Positions 5,863 through 11,859 of a DNA stretch of 11,859 nt are shown piece after piece. Origin of the DNA: JAKEGN01 sp964465665 (lineage in GTDB: Bacteria; Pseudomonadota; Gammaproteobacteria; Steroidobacterales; Woeseiaceae); the NCBI GenBank assembly GCA_964465665.1, contig CAYXKM010000231.1, positions 1 through 11,859 of the forward strand. The letters run 5' to 3'. How positions within the stretch are numbered: position 1 is the first letter of the stretch; each line of letters starts with the position of its first letter. The translations under genes were made by a program, and so were the position numbers. The notes beneath the pieces were generated by a model, which worked only from the letters and a program-made list of their open reading frames with translations, made no database searches and was not told where the DNA came from.

Positions 5863-8193
5863 CTAGAAGTTATATTTGAACTTCACTCCCGCCCAGCGCG
5901 GCGGACCGAATACCTGGATCGTGTAGTTGCCGAAGCCGGTAATGTCGTAGCTGTAGGTCAGGGGTTCCTCGTCCGTCAAGTTGTTCACAAACACGCCCAG
6001 TTCCCACGCATCGTCCGCGGAGAAATACGTGACTTTGGCATCAACCAGTGTGTAGTCGCCGCCTTCCGTGACCTCGGCATTGACCACGTTGAAGTACAGT
6101 TTGTCTGAGTAATTTGCAGCAAGCTGTGCTGCAATCGATGCGCCGTTGCCAAAGTCCCATTGCTTGCGCACAAGGCCATTCACGGTGACCGGGGGCGCAA
6201 GCGGCGCCTCCTGGTCTGTAATCTGGATGCCGCCGGGCGAGGCGCCATTCACGGTTGTATCCAATAAGCTGATGCCCGCAAGGAAATCCCAGCCATTGCC
6301 CGGCGACACGGTCAGCTCCACTTCGCCGCCGGTAAATTCGGCCTCGGAATTGATCAGGCGGCTGGTTGTGTCCGCAAAAAAGAACGCCTGGAAATTGTCG
6401 TAGTCATAGTAGAACACACTGCCATTCAGGCGCACTCTGCCGTCGCCGAAACGAGACTTCGCGCCCACTTCATAGGCCGTCAGAATTTCCGGATCGAATC
6501 CGACAAATTCAATATCGGCGACATCGAAACCATCCGTCGGTGTATTGAATCCACCGCCTTTCACACCGCGGCTGATGCCGGCGTAGAACAGGTAGTCGTC
6601 CGTCGCCTGCCAGTCGAGTTGCAGCTTGCCGGAGGTCTCGCTGTCCTTGCGTGTAAACGGATGTGGGAAACCATCGACCAGCAACCCGTCGAATCCAGCG
6701 TTGTCACTGAACGGGTCATTGGCAAACACGGGGTCGCTGATCAGCCGTGCCGGGCAAAAGCCGAGACCCAACGATGAGGTGATATCGCACTCGATCATCG
6801 TATAGACGAAGTCCTTGTTGTCCTGTGTGTAACGCAGGCCCGCCGTCAGCAGGAGTGTTTGGCTGAGATCGAAGTCCACCTGGCCGAAAGCCGAGTAGGT
6901 GTTGGTATCGGAGTCGCCGTTGAACTTCGGGAAGTACCCGTCGGAGGGGAAAGCAAACGCGCCGGTAAAGTCGTTCTTGATATTCAGATAGTAAACACCG
7001 GCGATCCATTCCAGTTTCTCAGTCTGGCCGTTGATGCGAAATTCCTGCGAAAGCTGTTTCACGTCCGCAGTTGCATCGTACGTCACTACGGCATACTGCG
7101 TGCTGTCGTCGTCTTCCGCGTATTCCTTGTCGCTCGTGCTGTAATCGGTGACGCTGGCAAAGCCGATGCCATTATCGAAAGCGTAATTGTAGATGGCGGT
7201 AATGCTGGACGCCTTGCGTTGCACACCGCTGTCGCTGCGATCGTAGGCGCCGGAATAGATGTCGCCGTCGCCGTCGTCAATGAAGCCGTTTGCGGCATCG
7301 AAAAGTGCTCCGCCGGAGAAAAAGCCGTTGTCCCCGGGCGGCAGATCAGCAGTAAACGTGCCGCAATCGGTGTCTCCCGGATTGCAGAATACGCTTTCGC
7401 CATTGGCGTTGGCCTTGGATGCCCGCGAGTGAAAAATGCCGCCGCGGGTATCGATATCCGTGTGCTGCCCGATCAGCATGAGCGACGATTTGTCGTTCAG
7501 GTCGAAGTTCACGATTCCACGAACGGACACCGTATCGTCGGAGCGTTTGTCGTCCCCGAGCCTGTTTTCCACATAGCCGTCGGATGAGCTGTAATAGGCC
7601 GCGATCCGGCCTTGCACAGACTCGCTGAACGGCCCGCTGACGACGCCGGTGAGGCCGAGCTGGCCGTACTCGGCAACGGTCGTGTCGACTGAAGCTTCAA
7701 ATTCCTCCGTGGGCTTGTTGCTGATGAAATGCACCAGGCCGCCGGTAGCATTGCGCCCGTACAGGGTGCCTTGCGGTCCGCGCAGTACTTCGATGCGCTC
7801 GAGATCGAATGCCGGTACGCCGGAGGCGCCGGGCGAGGAAACATAGGCTTCGTCCCTGTAAAGGGCAACCGGCGCTTCCTGGCCTTCGGCAAAATCCAGC
7901 TGGCTTACACCGCGGATGGAAAACAACGCGATGTTGGCACTGTCGCCCGTATTCGAAGTTGTCGTCAGGCCGGGCGTCTGGGCTGCGACATCCAGGGAGT
8001 CATCCCACCCCAGGGCCTCGATCTGCTCTCCGGTGAAGGCGGTCACCGCTACGCCGACATCCTGCAGGTTCTGTGATTTCTTCTGCGCGGTAACGGTTAT
8101 TTCCTCGATCAGTACCTGCGCGTGGACTGCTGACGCGAAAATACCTGCCGAAACCAATAGTACTGTCTGGATGATGTTCCGGGGCAACGTCAT
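5863..8193 (-). CDS. TonB-dependent outer-membrane receptor
   Basis: The 776-residue protein starts at the ATG at 8193, with AGGAG at 8200-8204, 6 bases upstream. Residues 1-25 are a signal peptide with a likely cut after 'AVHA'. A TonB box 'EEITVTAQK' (30-38) precedes the plug domain (about 42-160), which carries 'RIEVLRGPQGTLYGRNATGG' at 133-152. A 22-strand-type barrel fills the rest and ends in 'FKYNF', with the terminal Phe needed for outer-membrane insertion. Two cysteine pairs in predicted surface loops (Cys270/Cys277 and Cys469/Cys480) could form disulfides. An acidic segment 'DDGDGD' at 306-311 resembles a calcium-binding loop. Such receptors import siderophores, cobalamin, sugars, peptides or other scarce compounds using TonB-ExbBD. 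The divergent symporter and metabolic genes suggest a carbon or nitrogen substrate rather than iron, but this is inference. There is no TonB, ExbB or periplasmic binding protein gene here. Confidence 0.95.
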   Translation of the reverse strand: MTLPRNIIQTVLLVSAGIFASAVHAQVLIEEITVTAQKKSQNLQDVGVAVTAFTGEQIEALGWDDSLDVAAQTPGLTTTSNTGDSANIALFSIRGVSQLDFAEGQEAPVALYRDEAYVSSPGASGVPAFDLERIEVLRGPQGTLYGRNATGGLVHFISNKPTEEFEASVDTTVAEYGQLGLTGVVSGPFSESVQGRIAAYYSSSDGYVENRLGDDKRSDDTVSVRGIVNFDLNDKSSLMLIGQHTDIDTRGGIFHSRASKANANGESVFCNPGDTDCGTFTADLPPGDNGFFSGGALFDAANGFIDDGDGDIYSGAYDRSDSGVQRKASSITAIYNYAFDNGIGFASVTDYSTSDKEYAEDDDSTQYAVVTYDATADVKQLSQEFRINGQTEKLEWIAGVYYLNIKNDFTGAFAFPSDGYFPKFNGDSDTNTYSAFGQVDFDLSQTLLLTAGLRYTQDNKDFVYTMIECDITSSLGLGFCPARLISDPVFANDPFSDNAGFDGLLVDGFPHPFTRKDSETSGKLQLDWQATDDYLFYAGISRGVKGGGFNTPTDGFDVADIEFVGFDPEILTAYEVGAKSRFGDGRVRLNGSVFYYDYDNFQAFFFADTTSRLINSEAEFTGGEVELTVSPGNGWDFLAGISLLDTTVNGASPGGIQITDQEAPLAPPVTVNGLVRKQWDFGNGASIAAQLAANYSDKLYFNVVNAEVTEGGDYTLVDAKVTYFSADDAWELGVFVNNLTDEEPLTYSYDITGFGNYTIQVFGPPRWAGVKFKYNF

Positions 8194-8238
8194 GGAATTC
8201 TCCTGGTCACTGGTTCGCCGATGCAACGGTGTGACTTC

Positions 8239-8266
8239 ATTATTCGAGATCGGATATTCTTGCCAT
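8239..8266 (-). promoter_or_regulatory. Possible promoter for the TonB receptor
   Basis: On the minus strand ATGGCA (8261-8266) and AATAAT (8239-8244) are separated by 16 bases and match four and five of six positions of the sigma-70 -35 and -10 consensus. Transcription would start about 35-40 bases before the ATG at 8193. Assigned by eye only. Confidence 0.28.
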
Positions 8267-8276
8267 CGGATACCTG

Positions 8277-8313
8277 GCGCCTGAACTTCACTACAATGAC
8301 GCTGTTCAGGTGC
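8277..8313. promoter_or_regulatory. Inverted repeat in divergent promoter region, candidate operator
   Basis: Arms GCGCCTGAAC (8277-8286) and GTTCAGGTGC (8304-8313) are complementary at nine of ten positions with a 17-base spacer, so their centres are about 27 bases apart. The repeat sits between the divergent receptor and symporter genes. It overlaps the proposed -35 of the symporter promoter and lies just upstream of the proposed receptor promoter, which is where a shared regulator would bind. No regulator gene is visible in the window. It might instead form an RNA hairpin if transcription begins further upstream. Confidence 0.45.
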
Positions 8314-8325
8314 GATGATTGTAAT
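8296..8325 (+). promoter_or_regulatory. Possible promoter for the symporter operon
   Basis: ATGACG (8296-8301) and TGTAAT (8320-8325), 18 bases apart, match four and five of six sigma-70 consensus positions. The start of transcription would be near 8332, giving a leader of about 47 bases. Another TACAAT at 8292-8297 lacks a well-placed -35. Tentative. Confidence 0.3.
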
Positions 8326-8378
8326 GGAGATATCACCGGAAGACACGATGTGCGTAGCTGCAAGGACCGTGCCGCAAA

Positions 8379-9788
8379 ATGACAACAATAGGTGCGATTG
8401 ATACCGGAATAATACTCATCTACCTGGCATTGATGGTCGTGCTCGGCCTGTATGCCAATCGAAAACAAGGCAGTGTCGAGGACTACTTTGTTGCCAGTGG
8501 CAGGATCGGAACGATTTCCATAGCCTGCCTGTGGCTGGCCGGGTGGGTCGGCGGGGCGTCCATACTTGGCGGTGCGGCGAATGCCTACAAGTTCGGCATA
8601 AGCGCCGGCTGGTACCTCGCCAGTATGTCACTGGGCTGCCTGCTGTTCGGCTTGTTCTTCGCGGCGCGCATCAAACGTACCGGACAGCAAAACAGTTTCC
8701 TGACCTACCCTGAAATGATGGAAGCGCGCTACGACAGCCGCACCCGGATTGTCGCAACCATCACGACCATGGCCGCCTATGTCAGTTACGGAGCCGGCCA
8801 GATCGCTGCTTCCGCCCTGATACTGCAGACCTTGCTCGGCATGGAGTTTGGCACGGCATTGCTGTTGTCCGCCGCGATCATTGTCCTGTACACGGCGTCG
8901 GGTGGTTTTCTTGCCATTACCTATACCGACTGGGTGCAAGTGGGCATCCTGTTTATCGGCATTGCCGTTGTCGGGATTCCTGTAGCTGTGCTGCAGGGCG
9001 GCACGTGGTCGGCGCTGACGAGTAGCTTGCCGGCTGGCCACTTCGACATCGGCGCCTGGGGCTGGCCTACGATACTCGCACTGCTGGTGTCGATCTCGCT
9101 CAGTTTTTTCACCGCGATGGACAGTTACACACGCTCGTTCGCGGCAAAAAACGAACAGACCGCGAGACGCGGTGCACTCATTGCAGCCGCATTGCTGTTA
9201 CCGCTCCTCGCGGGCACGGTGTGGTTGGGGCTGTCCGCGAAGTTACTGCTGCCGGATCTCGGTGATTCCGGCCAGGCGCTCACACGCCTGGTCATGGACT
9301 ATTTCCCGATCGGGCTGAAGGGCTTGCTCCTTGCCGGGATGCTGGCGGCACTGATGTCGACCGCAGATATCTGCATTCTGACCGCGTCGGCAAACGCTAC
9401 ACGTGACATATATCAGCGTTACATCAACCCTCAGGTCGAACCGAAGCGACTGCTGCGCATGAGCATGGCCGCATCCGCGTTGATCGGGCTGATCGCAGCA
9501 CTCATGGCATGGGTGATGCAGGACGTCATCAATATCCTTCTCGTCGCTTTCACGATCAACTCTGCTGCGCTGTTTCTGCCAACCGTCGCGATGGTGTACT
9601 CCAGGCGTGTCAGCAAAACCGCCGCGTTCTGGAGTACCAGCATCGCACTGGTGATCGTCGTCGGCTGGTACGGCATGTCACGGCTTTCCGATGCCGCTTT
9701 GTTCAAGCTCGACCCGCTGTGGCCGGGTCTGCTGGTGTCATTCCTTTTGTTTACCGCGATCAGTCTCACCGATCGCGAGCGGCAATGA
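8379..9788 (+). CDS. Sodium:solute symporter (SSS family, PutP-like)
   Basis: The 469-residue protein is almost entirely hydrophobic helices, consistent with about 13 membrane spans, and has the family's usual length. The first helix segment 'IILIYLALMVVLGLYA' is followed by the classic 'SVEDYFVASGRIG' (32-44). Further family landmarks are 'YTASGGFLAITYTDWVQ' (171-187) and 'MSTADICILTASANATRDIY' (326-345). By remembered alignment, Ser327 and Thr328 match the Na2-site Ser/Thr pair of E. coli PutP. The protein should couple Na+ entry to uptake of a small organic solute across the inner membrane; family substrates include proline, pantothenate, sugars, acetate and other organic acids. The start ATG at 8379 has AAGGA at 8362-8366, rather far upstream (12 bases). 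It is the first gene of a three-gene operon; its stop overlaps the next start. The substrate is unknown. Confidence 0.93.
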   Translation: MTTIGAIDTGIILIYLALMVVLGLYANRKQGSVEDYFVASGRIGTISIACLWLAGWVGGASILGGAANAYKFGISAGWYLASMSLGCLLFGLFFAARIKRTGQQNSFLTYPEMMEARYDSRTRIVATITTMAAYVSYGAGQIAASALILQTLLGMEFGTALLLSAAIIVLYTASGGFLAITYTDWVQVGILFIGIAVVGIPVAVLQGGTWSALTSSLPAGHFDIGAWGWPTILALLVSISLSFFTAMDSYTRSFAAKNEQTARRGALIAAALLLPLLAGTVWLGLSAKLLLPDLGDSGQALTRLVMDYFPIGLKGLLLAGMLAALMSTADICILTASANATRDIYQRYINPQVEPKRLLRMSMAASALIGLIAALMAWVMQDVINILLVAFTINSAALFLPTVAMVYSRRVSKTAAFWSTSIALVIVVGWYGMSRLSDAALFKLDPLWPGLLVSFLLFTAISLTDRERQ

Positions 9789-10738
9789 CTACGATCGTGG
9801 TAATCGAGGGGCCGGAGAATGCCGGCCGTGTGCTGACAATCGAGCAGCCGATTCTTGGCGACGGTGTCGACATCGTGCGTACGGTTTACGATGGCGATGA
9901 CAGAGCAACCGTGCGGACCTGTCGCAACGCCGATGTCGTGCTGACCGACTACATACCGTTTCCCCGTGCCGTCATGCAACAACTCCCCCGGTTGAAACTG
10001 ATCTCGGTGGCTGCAACCGGCTACGATAATATCGATGTCGCAGCGGCGCGTGATCAGGGTATACGGGTCTGTGCGATCGACGAGTACTGCACCGAAGAGG
10101 TCGCCGACCACGCGATGATGTTGATGCTGGCGCTCGGCCGGCGACTCATCGACTATCACATTCAGGTTCAGGAACAGCATCGCTGGCAATACGATTCATT
10201 GAACGGCTTGCCGCGCTTCAGCGATCTTACGCTCGGTGTGGTTGGCTTCGGGCGCATCGGCCGCGCAGTGGCGAAACGTGCACAAGCGTTCGGGATGTCG
10301 GTAATGGTGCATGACCCGTTTGTCGAGGAGGCATCGTTCTCGCTGGAGGAGGTCCTTGCCCAAGCGGATATCATCACGCTGCACTGCAGCCTGAGCGCGG
10401 ACAATCGCAATCTGATCGACAAATCAGCATTCCACAGAATGCGCAAGGCACCGATGCTGATCAACGTAGCCCGCGGCGGCTTGATTGTCGAAGCGGACCT
10501 TGCGTGGGCGCTCGATGAGGGCCTTGTGTCGGCCGCTGGCCTCGACGTTTTGCAGGAGGAACCGCCGGATCTCGAACAGTCCGCACTGACCGGAAGGCCA
10601 AACGTCATACTGACACCGCACGTGGCGTTTTATTCCGACGCTTCCATACGCGAGAACCGAAGCCTGTCGGCGCAGAATATCCGGTACTTTCTCGACGGCA
10701 ATAACGAGGCTGTCCGAAAGTATGTTGGCAACACCTGA
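9785..10738 (+). CDS. D-2-hydroxyacid dehydrogenase, CtBP-like, NAD-dependent
   Basis: The 317-residue protein begins at an ATG whose last three bases are shared with the symporter stop (ATGA overlap), so translation is probably coupled; no good Shine-Dalgarno is seen. The substrate domain includes 'VAATGYDNIDV' (75-85). The NAD domain has the dinucleotide fingerprint 'GFGRIG' (154-159) and Asp177 at the end of the second strand, favouring NAD over NADP. The catalytic trio of the family is complete: Arg230 in 'NVARGG', Glu259 in 'LQEEPP' and His279 in 'TPHVAFYS'. The 'DEYCTEEVADH' and 'TPHVAFYS' segments resemble the CtBP-like branch rather than D-lactate or phosphoglycerate dehydrogenases. 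It should interconvert a 2-oxo acid and a D-2-hydroxy acid. The direction and substrate are not known; the adjacent aminotransferase suggests the 2-oxo acid is shared with an amino acid. Confidence 0.92.
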   Translation: MTTIVVIEGPENAGRVLTIEQPILGDGVDIVRTVYDGDDRATVRTCRNADVVLTDYIPFPRAVMQQLPRLKLISVAATGYDNIDVAAARDQGIRVCAIDEYCTEEVADHAMMLMLALGRRLIDYHIQVQEQHRWQYDSLNGLPRFSDLTLGVVGFGRIGRAVAKRAQAFGMSVMVHDPFVEEASFSLEEVLAQADIITLHCSLSADNRNLIDKSAFHRMRKAPMLINVARGGLIVEADLAWALDEGLVSAAGLDVLQEEPPDLEQSALTGRPNVILTPHVAFYSDASIRENRSLSAQNIRYFLDGNNEAVRKYVGNT

Positions 10739-10755
10739 AACGGAATGAGGATAAC

Positions 10756-11859
10756 GTGAGCGGAGTCGTAACCTTCGACGGCGCACCACCGCCGGGCACC
10801 ATCAACTTGGGCATCGGGCAGCCGTCCGCGGACCTGCTGCCGGTGGAACTCGTAAGAAAGGCGAGCGAGGCGTTCCTTGGCGATGCACAGCCTTTTGAAT
10901 TGAACTACGGTGTTTTGCAGGGCGATGAACGGTTCCTGTCATCGCTCGCGAATTTTCTGACGGTCGAATACGGCTCCGCTGTCAGCGCCGACTCGCTGTT
11001 TGTGTCCGGCGGCAATTCGCAGGCGCTCGACCTCGTGTCCTTTACATTTGCCAAACCGGGCGACACGGTTTTCGTCGAGGAGCCCAGTTACTTTCTCGCC
11101 TTCCAGATTTTTCGCGATCATGGACTAAACATCGTCGGCATCCCTATGGACGAAGAGGGCATCAGCATTCATCACCTGGAGAAAGCGCTGAAACGTCACC
11201 GCCCGGCATTCCTGTACACGATTCCGAGCTACCAGAACCCGGGCGGCCAATGCCTGTCGCTTAAGCGGCGCCGGAAACTGGTGGAGGTCGCCAGAGCGCA
11301 CGATTTCCTGATAGTTGCCGACGAGGTTTACCAGCTGCTGTACTACTACGAAGCACCGCCGGCCGCGTTTGGTACCATGGCCGATAGCGGTGTCGTGGTC
11401 TCGCTGGGATCGTTCTCGAAAATACTGGCGCCGGCCATGCGGCTCGGCTGGATTCAGACCTCGGAGGCTCTACGCAATAAACTATTGGCGAACGGCTTCG
11501 TCAATAGCGGCGGAAGCATCAATCACATCTCGTCACATATCGTGCGTCACGCCATCGACCTCGGGCTTCTGGGTGAGCACGTGACTCGCTTGCGAAAGGT
11601 TTACCGTTCCCGGGTCGAAGCTATGGATGCGACACTGAGGAGCGAGTTCGGCTCGCTGGCTCAGTGGATAAAGCCCGGCGGTGGGTATTTCTTCTGGCTG
11701 GAGTTCGCGGAAGGAACGGACACCATGGCGCTTCGTGAGCAAGCGCCAAAGCTCGAAACCGGCTTTCAGGCCGGCGCCGTATTTTCGAGTTGCGGAGGGC
11801 TCTCGAATTTCCTGCGGCTCAGTTTCGCGCATTATGCCGAAGGCCAGATCGTCGAGGGC
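10756..11859 (+). CDS. PLP-dependent aminotransferase, class I/II (3'-truncated)
   Basis: The frame opens at GTG 10756, with GAGG at 10747-10750, 5 bases upstream, and remains open for 368 codons to the right edge; the stop is outside the window. It begins 17 bases after the dehydrogenase stop, consistent with one operon. Fold-type I landmarks are present: 'NYGVLQGDERF' (50-60), 'NPGG' (Asn161), 'VADEVY' with the PLP-ring Asp189 and Tyr192, 'SFSK' with the Schiff-base Lys222, 'MRLGW' (Arg229), and 'FLRLSF' with the substrate carboxylate-binding Arg354. The 'LGIGQPSADLLP' start resembles 2-aminoadipate/LysN-like and aromatic aminotransferases. These are usually about 390-400 residues, so perhaps 25-35 residues are missing. 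It transfers an amino group between an amino acid and a 2-oxo acid; the specific pair cannot be read from sequence. There is no N-terminal GntR domain, so it is not a MocR regulator. Confidence 0.92.
   Translation, partial: MSGVVTFDGAPPPGTINLGIGQPSADLLPVELVRKASEAFLGDAQPFELNYGVLQGDERFLSSLANFLTVEYGSAVSADSLFVSGGNSQALDLVSFTFAKPGDTVFVEEPSYFLAFQIFRDHGLNIVGIPMDEEGISIHHLEKALKRHRPAFLYTIPSYQNPGGQCLSLKRRRKLVEVARAHDFLIVADEVYQLLYYYEAPPAAFGTMADSGVVVSLGSFSKILAPAMRLGWIQTSEALRNKLLANGFVNSGGSINHISSHIVRHAIDLGLLGEHVTRLRKVYRSRVEAMDATLRSEFGSLAQWIKPGGGYFFWLEFAEGTDTMALREQAPKLETGFQAGAVFSSCGGLSNFLRLSFAHYAEGQIVEG

Noticed and set aside
6859..7587. Long + strand open frame of 242 codons antisense to the TonB receptor
   Set aside because: The receptor plug and barrel motifs on the minus strand are unmistakable. 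The antisense translation is a low-complexity Val/Ala-rich shadow without domain or ribosome-binding support.
8379..9805. Symporter and dehydrogenase proteins both begin with Met-Thr-Thr-Ile
   Set aside because: Only four residues match, the following sequence and folds are unrelated, and there is no sign of duplication.
9431..10189. Minus-strand open frame of 252 codons across the symporter-dehydrogenase junction
   Set aside because: It is antisense to two well-supported coupled genes and shows no family motif.

Overview
The window looks like ordinary chromosomal DNA from a GC-rich Gram-negative proteobacterium. A TonB-dependent outer-membrane receptor with a signal peptide, a periplasmic BON-domain protein and a Na+/solute symporter together indicate an outer membrane and an energised inner membrane. 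The style of the receptor N-terminus (an 'EEITVTAQK' TonB box followed by a plug) and the DUF502 and YjjG-type genes suggest a gammaproteobacterium, perhaps one of the marine or soil lineages rich in TonB receptors. That placement is inference. I see no rRNA, tRNA, insertion sequence, phage gene or CRISPR array.

Left part (1-2400, + strand): the 3' portion of a large TPR-CHAT protein, a caspase-like peptidase fold with both catalytic residues present. It runs off the left edge. It converges, with a 41-base gap, on a minus-strand SAM methyltransferase that has an N-terminal four-cysteine zinc ribbon (2442-3281).

Middle part (3282-5795, - strand): three apparently independent genes. They are a secreted double-BON envelope protein (3519-4142), a DUF502 two-helix membrane protein (4336-5004) and a YjjG/YfnB-type HAD phosphatase (5109-5795). 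Each is separated from the next by about 100-240 bases, and the gaps carry several clear inverted repeats: 3402-3434, 3450-3475, 4237-4258 and 5816-5836.

Right part (5863-11859): a functional block built around a 185-base divergent promoter region. To the left is a TonB-dependent receptor (5863-8193, -). To the right is a tight operon of a PutP-like sodium/solute symporter (8379-9788), a CtBP-like D-2-hydroxyacid dehydrogenase (9785-10738, start overlapping the previous stop by four bases) and a fold-type I PLP aminotransferase (10756 to the right edge, GTG start, truncated). Taken together this suggests uptake of one compound across both membranes and its interconversion among amino acid, 2-oxo acid and 2-hydroxy acid forms. 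The substrate cannot be told from sequence. An inverted repeat of two 10-base arms in the divergent gap is a candidate operator. This block is the most interesting part of the window, and it may simply be an uncharacterised catabolic locus rather than a wholly new kind of system.
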